A DNA stretch of 5,447 bases, from positions 1-5,447 of the forward strand of contig DMKG01000261.1 in assembly GCA_003454415.1 (NCBI GenBank). Direction: 5' to 3'. This DNA comes from Alphaproteobacteria bacterium. Its GTDB lineage: Bacteria; Pseudomonadota; Alphaproteobacteria; UBA11222. Within the stretch, counting starts at the first letter, position 1, and the number at the start of each line of letters is the position of its first letter. The notes below the pieces were generated by a model. That model made no database searches and was not told the origin of the DNA. It was given only the letters and a program-made list of their open reading frames with translations. This document shows positions 1-5,376 of this stretch, piece after piece. A program made the position numbers and the translations under genes.

Positions 1-145
1 CGCCGCCCATCACCGGCGTCATCATTTCTGGGGAAGATGCGGCGGGCGGCTGAGGTTTATCTTCCGCTTGCGCCATGAAAGAACCTGCCAGTAAAAAAAC
101 GGTTACAGCGCCAATGGGAAGACCCATATGCGATAATCTGGTCAT
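1..145 (-). CDS. Exported protein, N-terminal part only (runs off left edge)
   Basis: Forty-eight codons are visible. The N-terminus is a convincing Sec signal peptide: a short basic start (MTRLSHMG), a hydrophobic stretch at residues 9-24 and an AQA-ED cleavage site after residue 27. The mature start is rich in Pro and Ala and then carries several methionines (EMMTPVMGG). The start is well supported by an AGGAG at 154-158, 8 nt upstream of the ATG. It lies 48 nt downstream of the CsoR-type repressor on the same strand, so the two are probably one operon. Infer a periplasmic or outer-membrane protein of the metal (copper) response, such as an efflux component or metal-binding protein; the visible part has no domain that decides this, so no function is assigned. 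Confidence 0.75.
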   Translation of the reverse strand, partial: MTRLSHMGLPIGAVTVFLLAGSFMAQAEDKPQPPAASSPEMMTPVMGG

Positions 146-153
146 ACTGTTTT

Positions 154-158
154 CTCCT
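154..158 (-). promoter_or_regulatory. Ribosome binding site of the exported protein
   Basis: Minus-strand AGGAG, 8 nt before the ATG at 145. It fixes the start of the signal-peptide gene. Confidence 0.7.
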
Positions 159-193
159 TTGAGGCCAGCATTGAAGACTGGAATTGAACCGGC

Positions 194-487
194 TTAACGA
201 TAATGGCCATCGAAAAGCCTGATGAGTTCGTTAATCTTCTCCCTCCGTTCCCTGAGAGAGCCATTATGAAAGGCGTCGGTCACGCATTGCTGCATGTGCT
301 CGCGCAGGATGATCTGCTTCAAACTCTCCAGCGCTCCGCTTACCGCATGGATCTGCGTCAGGATGTCCATGCAGTAGCGCTCCTCTTCGAGCATGTTATG
401 CACTCCCCGCACCTGTCCTTCGACGCGGGCGAGACGGCGCTGGCAGCTTTTCTTTGTTTCCGCGTCCATCCTTGAATGATGCCCCAT
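194..487 (-). CDS. csoR: CsoR-type copper-sensing transcriptional repressor (CsoR/RcnR/FrmR family)
   Basis: Small all-helical DNA-binding repressor of the DUF156 family, which releases its operator when Cu(I) binds. Seen: the family signature RRLARVEGQVRG at residues 17-28, and Cys39, His64 and Cys68. Their spacing (25 and 4) equals that of Cys36, His61 and Cys65 in Mycobacterium tuberculosis CsoR, with Tyr38 just before the first Cys as in CsoR. FrmR and RcnR differ at the last ligand position, and CstR lacks the His, so a Cu(I) sensor is the best reading. Length is 97 aa from the first ATG; a start at Met7 (base 469) gives 91 aa and an N-terminus closer to the family norm. Neither start has a clear ribosome binding site. 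An operator-like inverted repeat covers the first start, suggesting autoregulation. The gene lies upstream of a signal-peptide gene, its likely regulatory target. The copper call is inference from ligands. Confidence 0.9.
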   Translation of the reverse strand: MGHHSRMDAETKKSCQRRLARVEGQVRGVHNMLEEERYCMDILTQIHAVSGALESLKQIILREHMQQCVTDAFHNGSLRERREKINELIRLFDGHYR

Positions 488-495
488 ACGGGCAT
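479..495. promoter_or_regulatory. Putative CsoR operator (inverted repeat)
   Basis: ATGCCC, 5-nt spacer, GGGCAT: a perfect 6-bp inverted repeat with a G/C-tract core, of the same general look as known CsoR operators. It covers the first possible start codon of csoR (485-487) and abuts a minus-strand AATAAT (496-501) that could be a -10 box, a classic position for a repressor to block initiation. Binding by this repressor is inferred. Confidence 0.5.
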
Positions 496-501
496 ATTAT
501 T
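496..501 (-). promoter_or_regulatory. Possible -10 box of the csoR operon
   Basis: Minus-strand AATAAT matches TATAAT at five of six positions. No good -35 hexamer is found 16-18 nt upstream. Transcription would begin near 488-490, giving an almost leaderless mRNA for the ATG at 487, or a leader of about 20 nt for the ATG at 469. Confidence 0.25.
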
Positions 502-554
502 GTTAAAGAGAAGATAGCTGCTCCCGTTTGACAGTTTCATTATGGTCCGGAAAT

Positions 555-636
555 ACGGAACCGGGTTTGACTTTGCTCAATTCGATCCTGCGTGAACCGG
601 CGCTAAATCCAGCAGGGCGGGAAATGCCGGTTCCGT
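555..636. repeat. 10-bp inverted repeat flanking the FNR-like site
   Basis: ACGGAACCGG at 555-564 is the exact reverse complement of CCGGTTCCGT at 627-636. The arms enclose the FNR-like site and the predicted transcription start. The sub-motif GAACCGG recurs at 594-600 and at 186-192. It could be a looped regulator site or chance; the arms are too far apart for a typical terminator. Confidence 0.35.
567..580 (+). promoter_or_regulatory. FNR/FixK/Anr-type binding site
   Basis: TTGA-CTTTGC-TCAA is an exact match to the TTGA-N6-TCAA core recognised by CRP/FNR-family oxygen and redox regulators (full FNR consensus TTGAT-N4-ATCAA, here 8 of 10). Its centre is at 573.5, 82 nt before the small ORF at 656. 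If it activates at the usual -41.5 position, transcription would start near 615, and the -10 would fall on CTAAAT (603-608), a partial match. It is the only such site noticed in the window and lies in the intergenic region ahead of the phosphorylase unit. Function is inferred. Confidence 0.5.
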
Positions 637-645
637 CATCAAATC

Positions 646-650
646 AGGGG
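646..650 (+). promoter_or_regulatory. Ribosome binding site of the 45-codon ORF
   Basis: AGGGG placed 5 nt ahead of the ATG at 656. It is the only good ribosome binding site ahead of the phosphorylase, which supports initiation at 656 and coupling through 790. Confidence 0.5.
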
Positions 651-655
651 CTTTC

Positions 656-793
656 ATGAGCATCCGCCAGCGCGCGCATCACACGCATGGAGCCGCAGCG
701 GACCCATGCGAAAAGGCTGAAAATCCCGTTTGCAGCGCGGAGATGAACAAGGCCGGCGCCCTCCAGCCCAGCCACATGAAACCGGAAAGATGA
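656..793 (+). CDS. Small ORF (45 aa) translationally coupled to the phosphorylase gene
   Basis: Reads ATG to TGA without interruption, starting MSIRQRAHHTHG and ending SHMKPER. It has a good AGGGG ribosome binding site at 646-650, 5 nt before the ATG, and its stop overlaps the ATG of the next gene as ATGA (790-793), the usual sign of translational coupling. Codon third positions are mostly G or C, like the genes around it. The peptide is hydrophilic, with a His cluster at residues 8-11 and Cys at 18 and 26, but no membrane segment, signal peptide or known domain. It may be a real small protein, or a leader ORF that delivers ribosomes to the next gene, whose own ribosome binding site is poor. 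No homologue is recognised. Confidence 0.5.
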   Translation: MSIRQRAHHTHGAAADPCEKAENPVCSAEMNKAGALQPSHMKPER

Positions 794-2364
794 CAGACAC
801 GGGCGATAAATTGGGCGCTGTCGCGCAGTTCGCCGATGCGCATAATCTGCCCCTGAGACCGCGCCCTCATACCCTGCGCCTGCGGCGTCTGGGCATCGAC
901 ACCCATCAGGAACTGGTCGTGTACATGCGCCAGGATTGCCACATCTGCCGTTCCGAGGGATTTGCCGCACAGACGCGGATCCAGGTCAGCGCGAACGGTA
1001 AAAGCATCCTCGCAACCCTTAGCATCATTACCAGCAATCTGCTGGCGCATGGCGAAGCGGGCCTTTCCGAGAGCGCGTGGCGGCTGCTTGGCGCCGAAGA
1101 AGGCTCCGAGACGTCGTTTTCCCATCCGCCACTCGTTGAGTCCCTCAGTCTGATGCGCGGAAAAATATATGGGCAGCGTCTTAACACGGATTCAGCGCAT
1201 CAGATCATTCAGGATATCGTCGCGGGCCGTTACGCGGATGTGCATCTTTCCGCTTTCATCACGGCGTGTTCCGGGGGGTCGCTCAACCGTGACGAGATGA
1301 CCGCCCTGACCCGTGCGATGGTGACGACCGGCAGCAGGCTGGATTGGGGAGACCGGCTGATTGCCGACAAGCACTGTATCGGCGGACTGCCGGGTAACCG
1401 AACGACGCCCATCGTTGTCGCCATTGCCGCGGCCTGCGGACTCACCATTCCCAAAACATCTTCAAGGGCGATCACCTCTCCGGCAGGGACAGCGGACACG
1501 ATGGAAACCCTGACCACGGTCGATCTGGACGTGCCCGCCATGCAGCGCGTGGTGGAACGGGAAGGGGCCTGCCTGGTCTGGGGCGGCGCCGTTGATCTCA
1601 GTCCGGCTGATGATATCCTGATCCGTGTCGAGCGGTTGCTGGACATTGACAGCGAGGGGCAGCTTGTTGCTTCGGTCCTGTCCAAGAAGATCGCCGCCGG
1701 CGCAACCCATGTGGTGCTGGACCTGCCGGTTGGGCCAACGGCGAAACTGCGCAGCCAGGCTGATGGGCATCGTCTGGCCAGCGCCCTGCGCACGGTCGCC
1801 TCGGCCATGGGATTGGATGTGAGAATCATGCTGACGGATGGCAGACAGCCCGTGGGCCGTGGAATAGGTCCCGCGCTTGAAGCCCTTGACGTGCTGGGGG
1901 TGCTGCGCAATGACCCATCGGCGCCGCAGGATTTGCGCAACCGGGCTATCGGGCTTGCGGCGTCGCTTCTGGAGCTTGTTCTTAAATTTTCTCCGAAGCA
2001 GGCCGCTGAAAAAGCCGCAGAAGTTCTGGAAAATGGATTGGCGTGGCGCAAGTTCGAGGCGATCTGTGAGGCGCAAGGCGGTCTCCGCCCTCCGCCCCAC
2101 ACTCCCCATACGCATCCGGTTCTGGCGGAGCATGCGGGCTTGGTGGCGAATATCGACAACCGCACCCTGGCGAAGATCGCGAAACTTGCCGGGGCGCCTA
2201 GCGCCAAGGCGGCGGGTCTGGAACTGCACACCCCTTTGGGAGCGCAGGTGGAAAAGGGCGCGCCACTGTTTACCGTGCATGCCGAATCCAGGGGAGAGCT
2301 TGCCTATGCGCTTGAATATGTCCGCGCCCATCCGGGGGTCATCAGGCTGGAAACCGACGCCTGA
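790..2364 (+). CDS. AMP phosphorylase / thymidine phosphorylase family protein (archaeal type)
   Basis: Predicted nucleoside or nucleotide phosphorylase: phosphorolysis of AMP (or thymidine) to free base and ribose-bisphosphate (or deoxyribose-phosphate), in the cytoplasm. From the ATG at 790 it is 524 aa, near the roughly 500 aa of the family; the frame stays open to a TTG at 730. Seen in order: an N-terminal domain (about 1-100), as in AMP phosphorylases but not in classical DeoA; the helical glycosyltransferase-3 N-domain (about 125-185); the phosphate-binding and catalytic core with DKHCIGGLPGNRTTP (193-207) and SSRAITSPAGTADTME (224-239); GRQPVGRGIGPALEA (351-365); and a PYNP C-terminal domain (about 450-505). 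DeoA has a GHTGGTLDKLE-type motif where this has ITSPAGTADTME, placing it with archaeal AMP phosphorylases. Substrate is not provable from sequence; automatic annotation often says putative thymidine phosphorylase. The start overlaps the upstream small ORF (ATGA), and the HPF-like gene follows 95 nt later. Confidence 0.9.
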   Translation: MTDTGDKLGAVAQFADAHNLPLRPRPHTLRLRRLGIDTHQELVVYMRQDCHICRSEGFAAQTRIQVSANGKSILATLSIITSNLLAHGEAGLSESAWRLLGAEEGSETSFSHPPLVESLSLMRGKIYGQRLNTDSAHQIIQDIVAGRYADVHLSAFITACSGGSLNRDEMTALTRAMVTTGSRLDWGDRLIADKHCIGGLPGNRTTPIVVAIAAACGLTIPKTSSRAITSPAGTADTMETLTTVDLDVPAMQRVVEREGACLVWGGAVDLSPADDILIRVERLLDIDSEGQLVASVLSKKIAAGATHVVLDLPVGPTAKLRSQADGHRLASALRTVASAMGLDVRIMLTDGRQPVGRGIGPALEALDVLGVLRNDPSAPQDLRNRAIGLAASLLELVLKFSPKQAAEKAAEVLENGLAWRKFEAICEAQGGLRPPPHTPHTHPVLAEHAGLVANIDNRTLAKIAKLAGAPSAKAAGLELHTPLGAQVEKGAPLFTVHAESRGELAYALEYVRAHPGVIRLETDA

Positions 2365-2396
2365 ACATCCCATATTAATCTAGCCGAGCCTGACGG

Positions 2397-2415
2397 GACT
2401 GACTGTGATTCAGTC
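2397..2415 (+). other. Small hairpin between phosphorylase and HPF-like gene
   Basis: GACTGA and TCAGTC form a perfect 6-bp stem around a 7-nt loop in the 95-nt gap. No run of T follows, so it is not a standard intrinsic terminator; it could be an mRNA processing or stability element. Confidence 0.3.
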
Positions 2416-2449
2416 GGCGCGCAGGCCAGCCGGCTTATGGCTCAAGGAA

Positions 2450-2455
2450 AGGAAG
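2450..2455 (+). promoter_or_regulatory. Ribosome binding site of the HPF-like gene
   Basis: A purine-rich AAGGAAAGGAAG tract (2444-2455) ends 4 nt before the ATG at 2460. This strong site fixes the start and argues for high translation. Confidence 0.65.
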
Positions 2456-2459
2456 ACGC

Positions 2460-2771
2460 ATGCAGACCGCGCCGCAAATCGTATTCGAAAACATGGATTC
2501 ATCGGATGCCTTGCGTGAAAGAATTGAAAAGGAAATCGAAAAGCTGGAGCAGTTTCATGACCGCATCACCGCATGCCGGGTTGCGGTCAGGGCGCCAGGC
2601 CAGCACAAGCGCAATGGCGGTCTGTTCGAGGTGAGGATTTATCTGGTTCTGCCGGGCGGCGGGGAAATCGCCGTGGGGCGCAACCCGCAACAGGATCACG
2701 CCCATGAAGATGTCTTTATCGCCTTACGGGACGCCTTCGCCGCGGCGCGCCGGCATTTACAGAATATGTAA
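2460..2771 (+). CDS. HPF/RaiA family ribosome-associated (hibernation) protein, short form
   Basis: Predicted to bind the decoding region of the 30S subunit and silence or protect idle ribosomes under stress (S30AE / sigma-54 modulation family). At 103 aa it has only the S30AE domain, comparable to short HPF (about 95 aa) and RaiA (113 aa), without the dimerising C-terminal domain of long HPF. Seen: an opening strand (PQIVFENMD, 5-13), a charged first helix (about 15-36), central strands (about 38-75), and the second helix with HAHEDVFIALRDAF (80-93) followed by AAARRHL, the best-conserved part of this subfamily. It follows the phosphorylase in the same direction after 95 nt and may share its FNR-like control. 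Similar short HPF-like proteins are often encoded among stress and anaerobic-energy genes. Whether it acts as HPF, RaiA or otherwise is not decidable here. Confidence 0.87.
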   Translation: MQTAPQIVFENMDSSDALRERIEKEIEKLEQFHDRITACRVAVRAPGQHKRNGGLFEVRIYLVLPGGGEIAVGRNPQQDHAHEDVFIALRDAFAAARRHLQNM

Positions 2772-2798
2772 CGCTGGAGACGCGCGACCGGTTTTTCA

Positions 2799-2815
2799 GA
2801 CGCAGGAAAGGCGTC
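2799..2815. other. Weak hairpin in the convergent gap
   Basis: GACGC and GCGTC pair around a 7-nt loop between the ends of the HPF-like and Anbu genes, where a two-way terminator would be expected. The stem is only 5 bp and neither strand has a T-run after it, so a terminator role is doubtful; Rho-dependent ending is as likely. Confidence 0.2.
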
Positions 2816-2827
2816 AGACCCTTCGCC

Positions 2828-3571
2828 CTATTCTCTTACCCAGTCAGGGCTTGGCAGGCGCTGGCAGGCCTCCCGCAGGGCGCCGGACCAGAATTCCCGC
2901 AAATGACGGAAATAGGCGTCGTCTTCCGTGATGCGGCGGCGAATTCCGGAGCGCAGCGCATCGCGCCTGTAAACCAGAAGATCGAGCGGAAGCCCTACGG
3001 AAAGATTGCTGCGCAGGGTGGAGTCCATGGATATCAGCGCCAGTTTGACCGCCTCTATGAGAGGAATGTCATAGGTAACGGCGCGGTCCAGTATCGGTTT
3101 TCCGTATTTATGCTCTCCAAGCTGAAAGAAAGGCGTATCTTCCGTCGCCTCGATAAAATTACCCGCCGAATAGATCTGATACAGCCGCATGGCCCGGTCC
3201 CTGATCTGTCCGCCCAGCATCACTCCGATGTCATAAGTGACGCCCTGCGCCTGCATGAGTTCACCATGCATGGCGAAGACCCGCCGCACCGCCTCGCTCA
3301 CGAGCTGCGCCGCGCGAAACATGCTGGGTACGGAATAAAGGGTCTGCAAATCGCCAGTAGCCGGATCTTCGACGCCGTCATTCAAAAGGCTGAGCACCGC
3401 CTGCGAGACCCCCAGATTCCCCGATGTCATCAGGCTGATCATGCGGTCCCCCGGCTGTTCGAAAACATACATCTTGCTGAATGTGGCGATATTGTCCAGC
3501 CCCGCATTGGTGCGGGTGTCGGACAGCATGACAAGTCCGTCCTTGAGGCGCAGTCCAATACAATAGGTCAT
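2828..3571 (-). CDS. Anbu: bacterial proteasome-type Ntn-hydrolase (COG3484)
   Basis: Ancestral-beta-subunit (Anbu) relative of HslV and 20S proteasome subunits, a cytoplasmic oligomeric Ntn-hydrolase whose substrate remains unclear. The 247-aa protein begins MTY, so Thr2 becomes the N-terminal nucleophile after Met removal. In mature numbering Asp17 (in LSDTRTNAG) and Lys32 (in FSKMYVF) fit the proteasomal Thr/Asp/Lys triad. The family-typical GNFIEATEDTPFFQLGEHKY and GKPILDRA follow at about 137-165. Length is normal and no disruption is seen. It is the last gene of the operon, 29 nt after the transglutaminase-like gene, and the ribosome binding site is weak. This set of neighbours is the conserved genomic context of Anbu, which suggests a role in degrading or processing a product made by the ATP-grasp/alpha-E pair; that role is inference. 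Confidence 0.93.
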   Translation of the reverse strand: MTYCIGLRLKDGLVMLSDTRTNAGLDNIATFSKMYVFEQPGDRMISLMTSGNLGVSQAVLSLLNDGVEDPATGDLQTLYSVPSMFRAAQLVSEAVRRVFAMHGELMQAQGVTYDIGVMLGGQIRDRAMRLYQIYSAGNFIEATEDTPFFQLGEHKYGKPILDRAVTYDIPLIEAVKLALISMDSTLRSNLSVGLPLDLLVYRRDALRSGIRRRITEDDAYFRHLREFWSGALREACQRLPSPDWVRE

Positions 3572-3600
3572 CGCTCAATCTTGCCGTAGTGAAAAGGAAG

Positions 3601-4419
3601 CTATTGTTGTAGCTGATGGCCCTGCCGGATATCAACCGATACGCGCATCTCCTCATCGCCTTCGCCGCGCCGCACGCCGCGGATGGGGGCCGCCTCCATA
3701 AAGTCCAGGCCGATGGCCACCCGGACATAGTTTTCATCCGGGCATATCCCGTTGGCGACATCAAAGCCGATCCAGCCCAGCCCTTCGACCATGGCCTCGG
3801 CCCAGGCGTGACCGGCGCCGTCTTGCTGGGGGCGCTCCCTGTCCGACAGATAGCCGGTAACGTAACGGGCGGGATAACCCAGGACCCTCGCGGCCGACAG
3901 AAAGATATGCGTATGATCCTGACAGACGCCCCGTCCCTGGCTGAGCGCTTCCGCAGCCGTCGTGCCGCTTTCTGTCGCGCCAGTTTCATAGACTACCCGC
4001 CAGCGGATGCGGAGCATCAGCCCGTGCAGGCGTTCGATTGCGTCGAATACGCCGCCTGCCTCCTGCGCAAGAGCCGTGAGCGCCGCATCCGGGCGGGTAT
4101 ATGCGGTCTGTCTCAGGAAATATTTCGGAGGCAGAGTTTCAACCGCGCCCATGACGATTCCCGACATGTTGGTGGTCTCGACTTCTCCTGCGGCGATGAT
4201 CGCTGCCGTGTCATGAAGGTGATCGCGGGTCAGCATATGCAGCACATTCCCGTAGCCATCGAAGGTAGAGGGAAGCAGCCGGCCGCTTTCGCTGGTCACC
4301 CGCCAGGACAGCACCTGCTGGCCCGCATGGTTGCGCGGATGCAGGCGGATCAACTGCGCTGTATACGGAACATGTGTATCGTATTTGTAGAATGTCGAAT
4401 GGCTGATATGAATACGCAT
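3601..4419 (-). CDS. Transglutaminase-like (papain-fold) protein of the Anbu operon
   Basis: A 272-aa member of the bacterial transglutaminase-like family (COG1305). Seen: an N-terminal beta domain (about 1-100) starting MRIHISHSTFYKYD, typical of bacterial transglutaminase N-domains, and the catalytic domain with Cys166 in GRGVCQDHTHIF, His204 in GHAWAEA and Asp220 in GFDVANG. These make a complete Cys-His-Asp triad. There is no signal peptide, so it should act in the cytoplasm, as a peptidase or amide-exchange enzyme more than a classical protein cross-linker. It starts 15 nt after the alpha-E stop, with GAGGG 4 nt before its ATG, so it is co-transcribed. With the ATP-grasp and alpha-E proteins it forms the peptide/amide-bond cluster predicted by comparative genomics; the real substrate is unknown. 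Confidence 0.92.
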   Translation of the reverse strand: MRIHISHSTFYKYDTHVPYTAQLIRLHPRNHAGQQVLSWRVTSESGRLLPSTFDGYGNVLHMLTRDHLHDTAAIIAAGEVETTNMSGIVMGAVETLPPKYFLRQTAYTRPDAALTALAQEAGGVFDAIERLHGLMLRIRWRVVYETGATESGTTAAEALSQGRGVCQDHTHIFLSAARVLGYPARYVTGYLSDRERPQQDGAGHAWAEAMVEGLGWIGFDVANGICPDENYVRVAIGLDFMEAAPIRGVRRGEGDEEMRVSVDIRQGHQLQQ

Positions 4420-4434
4420 GCCGCCCTCGTCCTC

Positions 4435-5376
4435 TCAGATCAGGTAATACAGGGTGATTTCCTCTCCCAGGACTCCGGTCTCTTCTATGAAGGCTGTGAG
4501 AAATTCGTGGAGACCCTGGCTCAGAATTGCGTCTATCCTGCTGTAGCGCAGCCTGGCGTCGATCTGTCCGGCCATGCGATGGCATTCGCCGCGCTTTCCG
4601 TAGGCGCCCGCGAGATTGTCCAGTTGCCGGTTGACGTCGCTGATGCAGTACGCCAGGGAGCGCGGCATCTCCTGTTTCAGGATGAGAAGTTCCGCCACCA
4701 GCCATGGCTTTACTCTGTCACGGTAAACCCAGTGATAGGAACGCAAAGCCGAAACGGATTGCAGCATCGACGCCCACTGATAATAATCCATGCCGCCGCC
4801 AACGGCCTCATGCGCCGGGAGCAGGATGTTGTATTTGACGTCGATAATGCGCGCTGTATTGTCGGCGCGTTCAATGGACATGCCCAGGCGGCTGAACCAG
4901 AAGGCGTCGGTGCGCAACATGGTGTTGGCCACGGTCCCGCCAAAAAGCTGGGAGCGTTCCTTCACCCAGTCCAGAAAACGGCCAATGCGCTCGGGCGCAA
5001 AATCCTCCGCCTGAAGATTGTTCAACTCGATCCAGGAGGAATTCACCGCCTCCCACTGGCTGGTGCTGAGCCCTGTGCGCACCATGCGGGCGTTGTTGCG
5101 GGCCGTCTCCAGGCAGGAAACGATCGAGGAAGGATTGTTCCGGTCAGACGCCAGATATTGGATGACCGATTCGGCCGTGGCCTGTTCGTGATTTTCATAG
5201 AAACCCTCTTGGCAGCCGGCGGCGATGACGGTGGAGGCCCATTCACTTCCGGTCGTTCCGCTCCCCTGTGGCAGACTGGCCATCCGCAGAGCGACGTCCA
5301 GAAGGCGCGCCAGATTTTCCGCCCGCTCCATATAGCGTGAAAGCCAGTACAGGCTCTCCGCCGTCCGGCTCAGCAT
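4435..5376 (-). CDS. Alpha-E domain protein (COG2307)
   Basis: A 313-aa, nearly all-helical protein of the alpha-E family, almost always encoded with a circularly permuted ATP-grasp enzyme. The family signature YWLSRYMERAENLARLLDV is at residues 10-28. A related copy, FWFSRLG...IERADNTARIIDV, is at 159-180, so the protein looks like two diverged helical repeats, each with a Trp-x-Ser-Arg and Glu-Arg-Ala-(Glu/Asp)-Asn-x-Ala-Arg core. No catalytic residues are known; it is thought to be an accessory or scaffold for the ATP-grasp partner. The start is firm: it overlaps the upstream stop by 7 nt (5370-5376), AAAGG lies just upstream, and MLSRTAESLYWL is the family N-terminus. Confidence 0.92.
   Translation of the reverse strand: MLSRTAESLYWLSRYMERAENLARLLDVALRMASLPQGSGTTGSEWASTVIAAGCQEGFYENHEQATAESVIQYLASDRNNPSSIVSCLETARNNARMVRTGLSTSQWEAVNSSWIELNNLQAEDFAPERIGRFLDWVKERSQLFGGTVANTMLRTDAFWFSRLGMSIERADNTARIIDVKYNILLPAHEAVGGGMDYYQWASMLQSVSALRSYHWVYRDRVKPWLVAELLILKQEMPRSLAYCISDVNRQLDNLAGAYGKRGECHRMAGQIDARLRYSRIDAILSQGLHEFLTAFIEETGVLGEEITLYYLI

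Noticed and set aside
203..475. A 90-codon plus-strand frame opposite csoR
   Set aside because: Antisense shadow of the repressor gene with no ribosome binding site or domain.
528..556. TTGACA at 528-533 as a sigma-70 -35 box for the rightward genes
   Set aside because: No reasonable -10 hexamer at 16-18 nt spacing (AAATAC is poor), so a full promoter is not supported.
557..580. GGAAC as an EcfG-type general stress promoter
   Set aside because: No GTT-type -10 element follows at 16-17 nt.
730..789. TTG start for the phosphorylase giving 20 extra residues
   Set aside because: The added residues are low in family character, no ribosome binding site fits, and the ATG at 790 makes an ATGA overlap and a length closer to the family.
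1230..2373. Long minus-strand frames (333 and 303 codons) opposite the phosphorylase
   Set aside because: Composition is Arg/Ser/Pro-rich as expected of shadow frames, and the plus strand has clear phosphorylase motifs.
2903..3589. A 228-codon plus-strand frame opposite Anbu
   Set aside because: Lies wholly antisense to a strongly supported gene and resembles nothing known.
3616..5340. A 574-codon open frame on the plus strand, antisense to the transglutaminase-like and alpha-E genes
   Set aside because: It is a GC-rich shadow frame. Its translation has no recognisable domain, while the minus-strand genes carry full family motifs and catalytic triads.
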